The notes under the pieces were generated by a model. That model saw only the letters and a list, made by a program, of their open reading frames with translations, was not told the DNA's origin and did no database searches. A DNA stretch of 64,000 bases from Clostridia bacterium (GTDB lineage: Bacteria; Bacillota; Clostridia; Oscillospirales; Acutalibacteraceae): NCBI GenBank assembly GCA_017465825.1, contig JAFTVI010000017.1:62001-126000 (forward strand). Reading direction: 5' to 3'. Below are positions 49,331 through 58,457 of the stretch, piece after piece (positions within the stretch are counted from its first letter, which is position 1; the number at the start of each line of letters is the position of its first letter). The position numbers and the translations under genes were made by a program.

Positions 49331-50929
49331 ATGGATAAAAAATTCGCAATTACCTATGACATCGGTACAACCGGTGTAAAAACCTGTGTTTTTGAAATTT
49401 CAGATTCAGTAAAGCTTCTCGGTGCGGCCTCACAAGGATATCAGCTTTACGTATTTTCCGACGGCGGTGCCGAACAGGATCCCGACGAATGGTGGAGTGC
49501 AATGTGCAGTACCACAGAAAAAGCATTGGAAAAAGCTGATATTTCAGCAGATTGCATTGACGGTATTTCCTTCTGTTCACAGATGCAGGGTGTTGTTCTT
49601 GTGGATAAATACGGCAATCATGTACGCAGAGCTATGAGCTATATGGACCAGAGAGCAAGAGAAGAGCTTAAAAAGGGACTTGCATACGGTTTTCAGATTG
49701 CAGGTGCCAATGTGCCTAAGCTTCTAAAATCTTTGCAGATTACAGGTGCTGTTGCGGCTTCCGTAAAGGACCCCGTATGGAAATATAAATGGGTTGAAGC
49801 ACACGAGCCCGAAAACTTCAGAAAAGTACATAAATGGCTTGATGTCAAGGAATACCTGATTTGCCGTATGACTGGTGAATTCTGTATGACACCCGATTCG
49901 GCTTTTGCAACAATGCTTTATGATATAAGAAAAGGTAGAGAAGGCTGGAGCAAGGAAATGACAGATATGCTCGGTGTTAAGTTTGAGCATATGCCCGAAA
50001 TCAAGCCTTGTGACTCAAAAATCGGTGAACTTACCGAAAAAGCTGCAAGTGAACTTCATCTTGTGCCCGGTATTTCTGTTTTCGGTGGTGGCGGTGACGC
50101 TTCCCTTATCGGTGTTGGTGCCGGTTCTGTTGAAATGGGTGATACCCACGTATATTCAGGTACATCAGGTTGGGTATCAACTGTTGTTGACAGGAGTATT
50201 GTTGATACAAATGCTATGATAGCCGCAATAGTAGGTGCAGACCTTGGCAAATACAACTACTTTGCTGAGCTTGAAACTGCGGGAAAATGTCTTGAGTGGG
50301 CAAAAGACCATCTTTGTCTTGATGAGGTTGGTATTTACCTTAAAAAGGAGCATATTGCCGAATCATACGAGGCAAAATACACAAGCCTTTACGACTATAT
50401 GTCTGAGGTTATTGATAAAGTTCCTGCCGGCTCAAACGGAGTAATTTTTACCCCCTGGCTTCACGGTAACCGCTGTCCCTTTGAAGATCCCAATGCAAGA
50501 GGCTCATTCTTTAATCTCAGCCTCGATACCGGTAAATCGGAGCTTTTAAGAGCTGTTATTGAAGGTGTTTGTTTCCATCTTAAATGGTTTATTGATGTAC
50601 AGGAAAAGAAAATTAAAACATCGCAGAAAATCCGTTTTGTAGGCGGAGGAGCTCTCTCTCAGGTTACCTGTCAGATTCTTGCTGACATCACAGGTAAAAC
50701 TGTTGAAACTGTTGACAGTCCGCAGAATGTGGGTGCTGTCGGTGCGGCTGTTATTGTTGCCTGCGGTCTTGGTATGATCAATGGTGTAAGTGAGGCTAAG
50801 AAGCTTATTCCTGTTATCAAAACATATACTCCCAATGCAGATAACAAAGCTGTTTATGCTAAACAGTATGAGGTATTCAAGAATCTTTACAAATCAAACA
50901 AAGCAAATTTTGCGGCTCTCAACGGCTGA
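49331..50929 (+). CDS. FGGY-family carbohydrate kinase, xylulokinase-like
   Basis: Sugar kinase of 532 residues with two ASKHA domains. ATP- and sugar-binding signatures are TYDIGTTGVKTCVFE at the N-terminus, FCSQMQGVVLVD, YMDQRARE, the second phosphate loop GGGGDASLIGVGAG, and GAVGAAVIVACG near the end. Best match is to xylulokinase-type FGGY kinases phosphorylating D-xylulose or a related ketopentose. It follows recR by 14 bases with CGGAGG but has no functional link to it. No isomerase is adjacent, so substrate identity is open. Confidence 0.85.
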   Translation: MDKKFAITYDIGTTGVKTCVFEISDSVKLLGAASQGYQLYVFSDGGAEQDPDEWWSAMCSTTEKALEKADISADCIDGISFCSQMQGVVLVDKYGNHVRRAMSYMDQRAREELKKGLAYGFQIAGANVPKLLKSLQITGAVAASVKDPVWKYKWVEAHEPENFRKVHKWLDVKEYLICRMTGEFCMTPDSAFATMLYDIRKGREGWSKEMTDMLGVKFEHMPEIKPCDSKIGELTEKAASELHLVPGISVFGGGGDASLIGVGAGSVEMGDTHVYSGTSGWVSTVVDRSIVDTNAMIAAIVGADLGKYNYFAELETAGKCLEWAKDHLCLDEVGIYLKKEHIAESYEAKYTSLYDYMSEVIDKVPAGSNGVIFTPWLHGNRCPFEDPNARGSFFNLSLDTGKSELLRAVIEGVCFHLKWFIDVQEKKIKTSQKIRFVGGGALSQVTCQILADITGKTVETVDSPQNVGAVGAAVIVACGLGMINGVSEAKKLIPVIKTYTPNADNKAVYAKQYEVFKNLYKSNKANFAALNG

Positions 50930-50953
50930 TAATCTCGAAAGGACAATATTATA

Positions 50954-51841
50954 ATGATAGAATTAAGTTTAGTATTTTCAACTCTTGCAACCGAGCTTGA
51001 TACAACAATGAAGGAGCTTGGTTTTGCACCTGATATTCCCGACGGAATTCAAAAAGGTGATACTCCCGTATTTATAAGGGATAAGGCTACCTATCTTTCA
51101 TATAGCGGCGATAAGGGTAAAATAAGGGTCTTATTCAACGATAATAAAATCCGTCTTCTTACAGGTGATAAAGAAGCAAAAAGTATAGACGACAGTGATT
51201 ATACACTGCTCGGCAGTTTTCTTCTTGTCCTTGATGAATATGAGATCCGTGATGTTAAATCGGTTGCAAATGAAATCAAGGAAAATCTCACAGAGGCATT
51301 TTCACCCAAGCAGATTGCGAAAAGACAGCAGGCAATCAAAGCGCAGGCAACCGTTTCCCGTGCAGCTGTTAAAAACGGCTCGTTGCTGTATGACCCCGCA
51401 ACACTCGCAATAAGACTTGCTACGCTTTATCCTCAGCTTAAAGACGAATACAAAGATCATCTTGCTGTTTACGACGAATTCCTTTGTGAAGATTTCTTTG
51501 TGAACAATGTTAATCCGCTCGTTTTTGCAACAATTAAAGAGTCTAATCCTCAGAAAATGAAGAAGCTCTTTAATATTCTTAATGAAATTTTTGATGACGG
51601 CACAAATGAAGTTCAGGATGTAATTATTGTAACAATGCTCGCTTCCTATAATTATGATGATGTTATGTATCAGTCTGTGCTCGGATACATCAATGATTCA
51701 ATTATGGAGCCGTTTATAAAAGTTTATAAAAAAATGAACAGAGGCAAATCAACAAAAATGCGTCTTGAAAATCCGCCTAAATACAAAATCAAAAAGCAGA
51801 AGAAAAAGAAGTCTGCATTTCAAAGTGTATTAAATCAGTAA
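50954..51841 (+). CDS. Cytoplasmic protein of unknown function
   Basis: Not recognised. The 295-residue soluble protein begins with a 120-residue alpha/beta part (MIELSLVFSTLATELDTTMK, then KIRVLFNDNKIRLLTGD). A helical part with TIKESNPQKMKKLFNILNE follows, and a strongly basic tail (KYKIKKQKKKKSAF). The basic end suggests nucleic-acid or membrane contact. AAAGGAC precedes the ATG. It lies 24 bases after the FGGY kinase and ends at a hairpin (51849-51871), so it is probably the last gene of that transcript. Confidence 0.75.
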   Translation: MIELSLVFSTLATELDTTMKELGFAPDIPDGIQKGDTPVFIRDKATYLSYSGDKGKIRVLFNDNKIRLLTGDKEAKSIDDSDYTLLGSFLLVLDEYEIRDVKSVANEIKENLTEAFSPKQIAKRQQAIKAQATVSRAAVKNGSLLYDPATLAIRLATLYPQLKDEYKDHLAVYDEFLCEDFFVNNVNPLVFATIKESNPQKMKKLFNILNEIFDDGTNEVQDVIIVTMLASYNYDDVMYQSVLGYINDSIMEPFIKVYKKMNRGKSTKMRLENPPKYKIKKQKKKKSAFQSVLNQ

Positions 51842-51848
51842 TATTTCC

Positions 51849-51871
51849 GGCATCCGCTTAACACGGATGCC
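51849..51871 (+). terminator. Hairpin after the unknown gene
   Basis: GGCATCCG pairs perfectly with CGGATGCC; the tail AATTATTTT is only moderately T-rich. Confidence 0.7.
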
Positions 51872-51890
51872 AATTATTTTATGCAAACTA

Positions 51891-51919
51891 TTGAAAAACA
51901 ATAAATGTTTTGTTATAAT
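51891..51919 (+). promoter_or_regulatory. Promoter of the cytidylate-kinase-like gene
   Basis: TTGAAA (51891-51896), 17-base spacer and TATAAT (51914-51919). Confidence 0.75.
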
Positions 51920-51949
51920 ATTTGTAGAAAGTACTGAGGGGGTCTTTAT

Positions 51950-52573
51950 ATGAGTAATTATGTTATAACAATTTCAAGAACCTGCGGAAGCGGCGGCAGT
52001 TATGTAGGCGAAGAACTCTCAAAAATGATTGACATCAAGCTTTATGAGCAGGACATTTTACAGCTCGCATCCGAAGAAAGCGGTATAAGTCTTGATTTGT
52101 TTGTAAGAACTGATGAGGAGTTAAAGGTCAATCCCCTGTTCCGTTTTTCAAAGTATATATACAGAGGTGATCTGATACCGCCATCAAGCAGTGAATTTAC
52201 ATCGGAAGAAAACCTGTTTAACTATCAGGCTAAGGTGCTCAAAGAACTGGCGGCAAAGGAATCATACATAGTTATCGGCAGATGTGCTGATTTTGTGCTT
52301 AAAAATGACGTTAAGCTTATCAGAGTGTTTATATATGCTGACAAAGATGACAGAATTAAAACAGAAAGTGACAGACTTTCGATTTCGCCCAAAGAAGCAG
52401 AAAGCAGAATTGATAAGGTTGATAAAAAACGAAATGAGCATTATAAATATTTTACAGGCAATGACAGAATGGATATGACAAACTATGATATTTGTCTGAA
52501 TTCATCAAATCTGTCTTATAAAAATTGCGCTGAACTGATAACGGAGTATCTTAAAAAGAATAAAATTATTTAA
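51950..52573 (+). CDS. Cytidylate-kinase-like family protein
   Basis: P-loop protein of 207 residues from the cytidylate-kinase-like family (Pfam PF13189 type). The N-terminus ITISRTCGSGGSYVGEELS is the degenerate P-loop of the group, followed by YIVIGRCADFVLK in place of the usual D-G-R-D motif and a lid region DRIKTESDRLSIS. Members often carry extra domains and have unclear substrates. This one is distinct from the true cmk near 12.7 kb. AGGGGG precedes the ATG, with its own promoter; it is followed by a bidirectional terminator. Confidence 0.85.
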   Translation: MSNYVITISRTCGSGGSYVGEELSKMIDIKLYEQDILQLASEESGISLDLFVRTDEELKVNPLFRFSKYIYRGDLIPPSSSEFTSEENLFNYQAKVLKELAAKESYIVIGRCADFVLKNDVKLIRVFIYADKDDRIKTESDRLSISPKEAESRIDKVDKKRNEHYKYFTGNDRMDMTNYDICLNSSNLSYKNCAELITEYLKKNKII

Positions 52574-52606
52574 AAAAACAGCTGTACAGAAATAACTGTA
52601 CAGCTT
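52574..52606. terminator. Terminator shared by the kinase-like gene and tyrS
   Basis: AGCTGTACAG pairs perfectly with CTGTACAGCT. The seven-base T tract falls on the minus side, so it mainly serves tyrS; the plus side has a weaker TTGATTCTTTTT tail. Confidence 0.88.
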
Positions 52607-52614
52607 GATTCTTT

Positions 52615-53841
52615 TTATTTAATTACTACTTTGATAAAGATCTTTTTACCTTTCTTTACAACAACATAACCTTTATCAAATTCGGATTTTGAGATTGTTG
52701 CAACAGGTGAAGTGGGTTTTACATCATCAACCGAAACACCGCCCTGTTCAATAAGGCGTCTGCCCTCTCCCTTTGATTTTGCAATGCCGGCTTTTACAAG
52801 AACTTCATTTACGGCAATTGCATCATCAACAAAGTCATCAGCAGAAAGCTCAAATGTAGGCATTGTATCAACATTTGTGTTCGCACCGAAAAGGGATCTT
52901 GCAGTTTCTTGAGCTTTTGTTGCCTCTTCTTCACCGTGAACAAGCTTTGTAAGCTCAAATGCGAGAATTTCCTTTGCCTTATTCAACTCACTACCCTCCC
53001 AGGAATCCATTTTGTCGATTTCTTCAAGAGGAAGGAATGTGAGCATTCTGATGCATTTAAGTACATCACCGTCATCAACGTTTCTCCAATACTGATAGAA
53101 TTCGTAGGGAGATGTTTTGTTGGGATCAAGCCATACTGCGCCTTTTGCCGTTTTACCCATTTTCTTGCCCTCGGAATTGAGAAGAAGAGTAATTGTCATT
53201 GCATAAGCGTCTTTGCCCAGTTTCTTTCTTATAAGCTCTGTACCGCCGAGCATATTTGACCACTGATCGTCACCGCCGAACTGCATATTGCAACCGTAGT
53301 TTTTGTACAGATGATAGAAGTCATAGCTCTGCATAATCATATAGTTGAATTCAAGGAATGAAAGACCTTTTTCCATTCTCTGCTTGTAGCACTCAGCTCT
53401 GAGCATATTATTAACGGAGAAGCAAGCACCGACCTCACGCAATACATCAATATAATTAAGGTCAAGAAGCCAATCAGCATTGTTAACCATCTGTGCTTTG
53501 CCTTCACCGAATTCAATGAATCTTTCCATCTGAGCTTTGAAGCAATCGCAGTTATGCTGAATTGTTTCCTTGGTCATAACCTGACGCATATCGGTTCTGC
53601 CGGAAGGGTCACCGATCATACCTGTGCCACCACCGATAAGAGCAATAGGTCTGTTACCTGCCATCTGCAATCTTTTCATAAGGCAGAGAGCCATAAAATG
53701 GCCTACGTGAAGGCTGTCTGCAGTAGGGTCAAAACCTATATAGAAAACAGCTTTTCCCGTATTGATAAGCTCTTTGATTTCATCCTCGTCTGTTACCTGT
53801 GCAATAAGTCCTCTTGCAACAAGTTCTTCATAAACTGTCAT
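52615..53841 (-). CDS. tyrS: Tyrosyl-tRNA synthetase
   Basis: Charges tRNA-Tyr. Class I enzyme of 408 residues. The HIGH motif appears as HVGH in DSLHVGHFMAL, the tyrosine site in YIGFDPTADS and GGDDQWSNM, and the KMSKS equivalent as KMGKTAKG. The C-terminal S4 RNA-binding domain (about 345-405) includes IAKSKGEGRRLIEQGGV. No T-box leader exists: a TIM-barrel protein gene ends only 17 bases upstream, so the two are co-transcribed. Confidence 0.96.
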   Translation of the reverse strand: MTVYEELVARGLIAQVTDEDEIKELINTGKAVFYIGFDPTADSLHVGHFMALCLMKRLQMAGNRPIALIGGGTGMIGDPSGRTDMRQVMTKETIQHNCDCFKAQMERFIEFGEGKAQMVNNADWLLDLNYIDVLREVGACFSVNNMLRAECYKQRMEKGLSFLEFNYMIMQSYDFYHLYKNYGCNMQFGGDDQWSNMLGGTELIRKKLGKDAYAMTITLLLNSEGKKMGKTAKGAVWLDPNKTSPYEFYQYWRNVDDGDVLKCIRMLTFLPLEEIDKMDSWEGSELNKAKEILAFELTKLVHGEEEATKAQETARSLFGANTNVDTMPTFELSADDFVDDAIAVNEVLVKAGIAKSKGEGRRLIEQGGVSVDDVKPTSPVATISKSEFDKGYVVVKKGKKIFIKVVIK

Positions 53842-53858
53842 TTTTATATCCTCCGAAA

Positions 53859-54641
53859 TTATTTGTACGTTTTTAATAATTTAAATGCTGCTGTTGCATC
53901 CTCTTTAAAATTATCAGTTGAAGCCTCTATTGAAACTCTTTCACAGCCTGCATATTCAAGTGCATCTAAAAATCCCTTATAATCATATTCAGAATAGTTT
54001 TTCATATATATTCTCTTATATTCAGGATTATCAGACACGGGATTTGAAATATGTGCGTGACGCAGAATGCCTTTCAGCTCTCTTACATCATCATAAGTGT
54101 CGCCTTCGACGTGCATATGATAAATGTCACCCAAAGTTCCCACATTCGGCATATCAATAGCGGATGCAAGCATCGCTCCCTCTTTGATTGTGTTTATAAT
54201 ATTTGACTCAGCCTTGCAAAGCGGCTCAAATACAAAATCAATGCCGTATTTTGCGGCCTGAGGAGCAACGTAATTTTTAACTAAACAGATTATATCTTTT
54301 ACACCGTCTTTATATGAATATCCGTCAGGCAGGTTTCTTGCACCGCCCGAGCCCATAACAACGGTTTTGATGCCGACTACGTTTGCTCGCTCAAATCCTT
54401 TTTTTAGGTATGCTTCTATTTTTTCATAGTCAATATTCTCGCCGGTGATTTTATATTCACCTGGTAAAAAGCAGTTAGCAGCTTCACACTTAATGTTTTT
54501 TTCACGGATAAGTGAAAGAAAAGAATTATATGTATCTTCATCAGCTCGGGTAAGGGAACTGAAATTGAGTTCAACATAATCAAAACCGATTTCAGCTGCG
54601 ATTGCTGCTCTGTCCATACCGCAACAAACACCGAATTTCAT
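53859..54641 (-). CDS. Sugar phosphate isomerase/epimerase, xylose-isomerase-like TIM barrel
   Basis: AP-endonuclease-2/xylose-isomerase-like TIM barrel of 260 residues. It opens with KFGVCCGMDRAAIAAEIGFD and shows the barrel motifs YVELNFSSL, VVMGSGGARN, FVFEPLCKAESN (metal Glu), LGDIYHMHVEG (metal Asp/His) and AHISNP, ending VSIEASTDNF. Such proteins interconvert ketoses or act on inositol-type compounds; the substrate is not clear. It is inserted between recN (two bases upstream) and tyrS in the housekeeping run. ATG 54641 has GGAGG close by, at the recN stop. Confidence 0.82.
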   Translation of the reverse strand: MKFGVCCGMDRAAIAAEIGFDYVELNFSSLTRADEDTYNSFLSLIREKNIKCEAANCFLPGEYKITGENIDYEKIEAYLKKGFERANVVGIKTVVMGSGGARNLPDGYSYKDGVKDIICLVKNYVAPQAAKYGIDFVFEPLCKAESNIINTIKEGAMLASAIDMPNVGTLGDIYHMHVEGDTYDDVRELKGILRHAHISNPVSDNPEYKRIYMKNYSEYDYKGFLDALEYAGCERVSIEASTDNFKEDATAAFKLLKTYK

Positions 54642-54643
54642 AA

Positions 54644-56329
54644 CTATATAACCTCCTTGTGAGCTTGAGCATCGGAAAGCAGTAATTCGGCAGATTCCAG
54701 ATGGATTCTGTCATTTTCATTGCCGCCGATTATTCTTGCAATCTCAGAAACTCTGCCGTTTTTATCAAGAGGTGTGACAGATGTATATGTCTTTTCACCT
54801 TTGACAGCTTTTGATATAAGTAGATGATTGTCTGCAAACGCGGCTATCGACGGAAGGTGGGTTATGCAAATAACCTGCCTGTTATTTGATACGTCATACA
54901 GTTTTAGAGCAATCTTACCTGCCGCCCTACCGCTTACACCTGAGTCTATTTCATCAAAAATAAGGGTATCAGTTCCGTCTTTGTCTGCGAGAACACTTTT
55001 TATTGCAAGCATTATTCTTGATAATTCGCCGCCTGACGCTATTTTCGCAAGCGGTTTAGGAGCTTCACCCCTGTTTGCAGATATGAGAAATTCAATGCTG
55101 TCTGTTCCTGTTTCAGTGAAAGGAGTTTTCTCAAACTTTACGGAAAATTTTGTTTCAGGCATATCAAGGAAAGACAATTCCTTTTGAATCTGTTCTGCAA
55201 AAAAATCTGCCGCAAGCTTTCTTTTATCAGAAAGCTGTTGAGCAATTATTGATGTCTGTTTTTCACATTCAATCAGCTGATTGTTAAGATTTGCAAGTAA
55301 TTCATCCGAATATGTTATATTATGCAATTCTTCTCTTGCTTTGTCAAGAAAAATCAGCATTTCTTCTTCATTTTCGCCGTATTTTTTTGAAAGTCTGTAT
55401 ATGACATCAAGTCTTTCTTCAATATCGGCAAGTTCCCGTTCATCAAAAGCAGTGTTTTCAAGCATATTGCTTATATCGGACATATAAGAATCAACTGTAT
55501 ATGCAATATCGTTGATGCTTTCTGTGATATCTTTGGCATCGTCCAAAAACTCAGCAGCTGTTGACAAGGCTTTTGCCGCATCAAAGAGCAAAGAAGATGC
55601 TCCGTAGTAATCTTCTCCGTCGGCAATTGCCGAGTACGCCGTATTTAATGAATCAGCAAGTTTCTGTGAATTATTAATAATCTTTCGGCGGGACATAAGC
55701 TCATCGCGCTCACCGATTCGCAAATCCGCTTTTTCAAGCTCATCAATCTGGTATGAAAGCAAGTCTATCTGCCTTGCTTTCATTGCATCATCAACTGTTA
55801 AACGATTAATTTCTGATTTTATATTAAGCAATTGATAGTAGCTTTGCTTGTACTGCGCAAACAAATCATCCACATCACCCACAGCGTCAATAAAAGTATA
55901 GTGGAAGTCAGGATTCATCAAGTCCTGATTATCTGATTGACCGTGAATATTTATAAGACTGAATCCTATTTTTTTCAGCATTGATACGGTAACATTACTA
56001 CCGTTAACCTTACATACATTTCTGCCGTCCTTTGTCATTGAGCGGTTAATCAATAAGGTGTTATCGTCCTCACAAGGGATATCCATTTCACTTAAAATAT
56101 CCTGTGTTTTCTTTGAAATATCCGTAAAGAATGCACTTACCGTTGCCTTGGATTCTCCGCTTCTGATAAGCTCACGGGATGTTTTTTCACCGAGTATGGC
56201 ATTGATAGAATCAATGACTATTGATTTACCTGCGCCCGTTTCACCTGTCATACAGTTAAAGCCCGTGCAAAAATCAATGGATGCCTGTTCAATTATTGCT
56301 ATATTTTCTATTTTTAAATTTGAAAGCAA
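54644..56329 (-). CDS. recN: DNA repair protein RecN
   Basis: SMC-like ATPase for double-strand-break repair. It has 561 residues: the N-terminal Walker A GETGAGKSIVIDSI (about 30-43), a long coiled-coil middle, the ABC-type signature ASGGELSRIMLAIK and Walker B TLIFDEIDSGVSGRAA in the C-terminal part, and CITHLPSIAAFAD. In the classical argR-recN order of Firmicutes, 12 bases after argR. Confidence 0.96.
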   Translation of the reverse strand: MLSNLKIENIAIIEQASIDFCTGFNCMTGETGAGKSIVIDSINAILGEKTSRELIRSGESKATVSAFFTDISKKTQDILSEMDIPCEDDNTLLINRSMTKDGRNVCKVNGSNVTVSMLKKIGFSLINIHGQSDNQDLMNPDFHYTFIDAVGDVDDLFAQYKQSYYQLLNIKSEINRLTVDDAMKARQIDLLSYQIDELEKADLRIGERDELMSRRKIINNSQKLADSLNTAYSAIADGEDYYGASSLLFDAAKALSTAAEFLDDAKDITESINDIAYTVDSYMSDISNMLENTAFDERELADIEERLDVIYRLSKKYGENEEEMLIFLDKAREELHNITYSDELLANLNNQLIECEKQTSIIAQQLSDKRKLAADFFAEQIQKELSFLDMPETKFSVKFEKTPFTETGTDSIEFLISANRGEAPKPLAKIASGGELSRIMLAIKSVLADKDGTDTLIFDEIDSGVSGRAAGKIALKLYDVSNNRQVICITHLPSIAAFADNHLLISKAVKGEKTYTSVTPLDKNGRVSEIARIIGGNENDRIHLESAELLLSDAQAHKEVI

Positions 56330-56341
56330 TTAAACCAATCC

Positions 56342-56788
56342 TTATTTAAACAAAGTTTCAAGCTTGTGCTTGGTGTTTTGCGCTATGCGTTCCGTTCTGC
56401 AAAGAATAAAAATCGTATCGTCCCCTGCAAGCGTACCCAGAACTTCGGGCAAATCAAGTGCATCAATTGCCGCACAAGCCGCAGGAGCTGTACCCGGATG
56501 ACACTTGATCATACAGATATTCTGTGCATAGTCAACGGTAGTTACCGATTCAGCAAAAATTGCATAATATTTCATATATTTTTCATCAGTCGCAGTCGCC
56601 TGAGAATATTTATATTCTCCGTTTGCGGCAGGCTGTTTAACTAACCGAAGCTCTTTTATATCTCTTGAAACCGTAGCCTGAGTTACTTCAACACCTTTTT
56701 CGAGAAGCTTGGCAAGCAATTCCTCCTGCGTACTGATTGAATATTTTTCAATTAATTCAAGAATAAACAAATGACGTTCTTTTTTCAT
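56342..56788 (-). CDS. argR: Arginine repressor ArgR
   Basis: Hexameric arginine-responsive regulator of 148 residues. The winged-helix N-terminus has TQEELLAKLLEKGVEVTQATVSRDIKELRLVK, given here by its parts TQEELLAKL and TQATVSRDIKEL. The C-terminal core has the arginine-binding GTAPAACAAID and GTLAGDDTIFI. It lies between nadK and recN, as usual. No arginine genes are present, so its targets lie elsewhere. Confidence 0.95.
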   Translation of the reverse strand: MKKERHLFILELIEKYSISTQEELLAKLLEKGVEVTQATVSRDIKELRLVKQPAANGEYKYSQATATDEKYMKYYAIFAESVTTVDYAQNICMIKCHPGTAPAACAAIDALDLPEVLGTLAGDDTIFILCRTERIAQNTKHKLETLFK

Positions 56789-56804
56789 ATATTTTTCTCC
56801 GTAA

Positions 56805-57644
56805 TCAGGTTTTCATTTTGCTGTTTAAAATATCCATAAAAGTATCGTCTTTTAATCGGATAAGTTTTATTTTATTGGTTGATTTTTTTATTTCGGCAAA
56901 ATATCCGTTGCAGAATGTTATGCTGTCGTTGCCGTCACAGGACATACCCACAGTGTTTTTATTATCATCGGGATTTTCAATTTTTAACACTGAATTTGCA
57001 TTGAAAATAATTGTTCTCTGCTCCAGTGAATGAGGACAAATAGGAGTCAGCAGTATACTTTCAAGCTTAGGGTCAACAATAGGACCGCCAGCTGATAAAT
57101 TATAAGCAGTTGAACCTGTAGGTGTAGCAAGAATGATACCGTCTGATTTATATCTGCTTACAAATTTTCCGTCACAGAAAAGGTCAAACGATGCAATTTT
57201 GATTTGAGCTCCCCTTGCAAAAACTGCATCATTAATGCAACTGTCGGAATAGACAAGTTCATTATTTTTATTGAAAATACTGATGTCAAGCACCATACGT
57301 TCTTCTATGGTATAGTCACCTGTAATTAGCTTTTTGAGTAATGTCACTTCATCATTCTCAAGACCAACTAAAAATGCCAGTGTTCCTGCATTAATGCCCA
57401 ACACAGGAATATTGTGCGGTAACGCGGCTTTTGCGGCTCTTATCATAGTTCCGTCTCCGCCGATAGCAATAATAACATCTGTATCGCTTGAGATTACTGA
57501 TGAACTTTTAAATGATACGTCATATTTGGAAAAATCACCGTAAAAATCATACATAATACCAAATGAATCAAGCGCCGAGCAAAGATTCAGCGTTGAAGCA
57601 TATGCATTTTCTTTTGTAAGATTCGGGATCAAAGTAACTTTCAT
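56805..57644 (-). CDS. nadK: NAD kinase
   Basis: Phosphorylates NAD to NADP. It has 279 residues, with the conserved AIGGDGTMIRAAK (about 60-72), GINAGTLAFLVGL, the NE/D-substrate motif NDAVFARGAQ and the Gly-rich SDGIILATPTGSTAYNLSAGG. It lies 16 bases before argR and 12 after tlyA, within the dxs-tlyA-nadK-argR-recN operon found widely in Firmicutes. Confidence 0.95.
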   Translation of the reverse strand: MKVTLIPNLTKENAYASTLNLCSALDSFGIMYDFYGDFSKYDVSFKSSSVISSDTDVIIAIGGDGTMIRAAKAALPHNIPVLGINAGTLAFLVGLENDEVTLLKKLITGDYTIEERMVLDISIFNKNNELVYSDSCINDAVFARGAQIKIASFDLFCDGKFVSRYKSDGIILATPTGSTAYNLSAGGPIVDPKLESILLTPICPHSLEQRTIIFNANSVLKIENPDDNKNTVGMSCDGNDSITFCNGYFAEIKKSTNKIKLIRLKDDTFMDILNSKMKT

Positions 57645-57656
57645 TATATACCTCTG

Positions 57657-58457
57657 TTATTTATCAAGTTCGGAATGAGAAGAATTTACAACGGATTCAA
57701 TATCAACATCTATGCTCTCATTATTGCATTTCTTTAAGTGGATAAGGTATTCAATATTACCTTCGGGACCTTTTATGGGGGAATAATCAAGACCTAAAAC
57801 GCTGTAGCCGTTATCTTTTGCAAAATCGTAAATCTTTTTTATCACTTCGATATGAACGGATTTATCGCGCACAACACCTTTTTTACCGACCTTTTCTCTG
57901 CCTGCCTCAAATTGCGGTTTTATAAGACAAACACATTCTCCGCCATTACGAAGGAGATTGTATGCCGCAGGAAGCACAAGACAAAGTGAAATAAACGAAA
58001 CGTCAACCGAGAAAAAGTCTATTTCATCTGCTACCTGTTCTTTTGTAACGTAACGGATGTTTGTTCTTTCAAGATTGACAACTCTTGAATCACTGCGTAA
58101 CTTCCAGGCAAGCTGACCGTAGCCGACATCGACACTGTATACCTTTTTTGCACCGTTCTGAAGCATACAGTCAGTAAATCCGCCTGTAGAAGCACCGATG
58201 TCCATACAGATTTTATCGTTAAGGTCAATCGGAAAAACAGACATAGCCTTTTTTAATTTGTGACCGCCTCTGCTGACAAATTCACTTGTGCCTCTTACTT
58301 CAATAGTATCTTTTTCTGTAACCGTAGTGCCAGCCTTTGTGGCTTTCATACCGTTTACATACACCTGACCTGCCATAATAAAAGCTTTTGCCTTTTCACG
58401 GCTTTCGGTCAGTCCCAAATCAAATATCCTTGCATCAAGACGGATTTTATCGCTCAT
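57657..58457 (-). CDS. tlyA: TlyA-family rRNA methyltransferase / hemolysin-like protein
   Basis: S4 domain plus SAM methyltransferase, probably for 2'-O-methylation of rRNA. The S4 part (about 1-60) has RLDARIFDLGLTESREKAK and VYVNG. FVSRGGHKLKKAM then leads into the SAM motif DIGASTGGFTDCML, with the catalytic K-D-K-E-type residues later (DVSFISL, LIKPQFEAGR). I start at ATG 58457, where GGAGGT lies upstream; an extended reading to 58502 runs inside dxs. It overlaps the dxs stop by 11 bases. 266 residues is the usual size. Confidence 0.93.
   Translation of the reverse strand: MSDKIRLDARIFDLGLTESREKAKAFIMAGQVYVNGMKATKAGTTVTEKDTIEVRGTSEFVSRGGHKLKKAMSVFPIDLNDKICMDIGASTGGFTDCMLQNGAKKVYSVDVGYGQLAWKLRSDSRVVNLERTNIRYVTKEQVADEIDFFSVDVSFISLCLVLPAAYNLLRNGGECVCLIKPQFEAGREKVGKKGVVRDKSVHIEVIKKIYDFAKDNGYSVLGLDYSPIKGPEGNIEYLIHLKKCNNESIDVDIESVVNSSHSELDK

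Noticed and set aside
53842-53858. T-box leader for tyrS
   Set aside because: Only 17 bases separate tyrS from the upstream gene, so there is no room for one.
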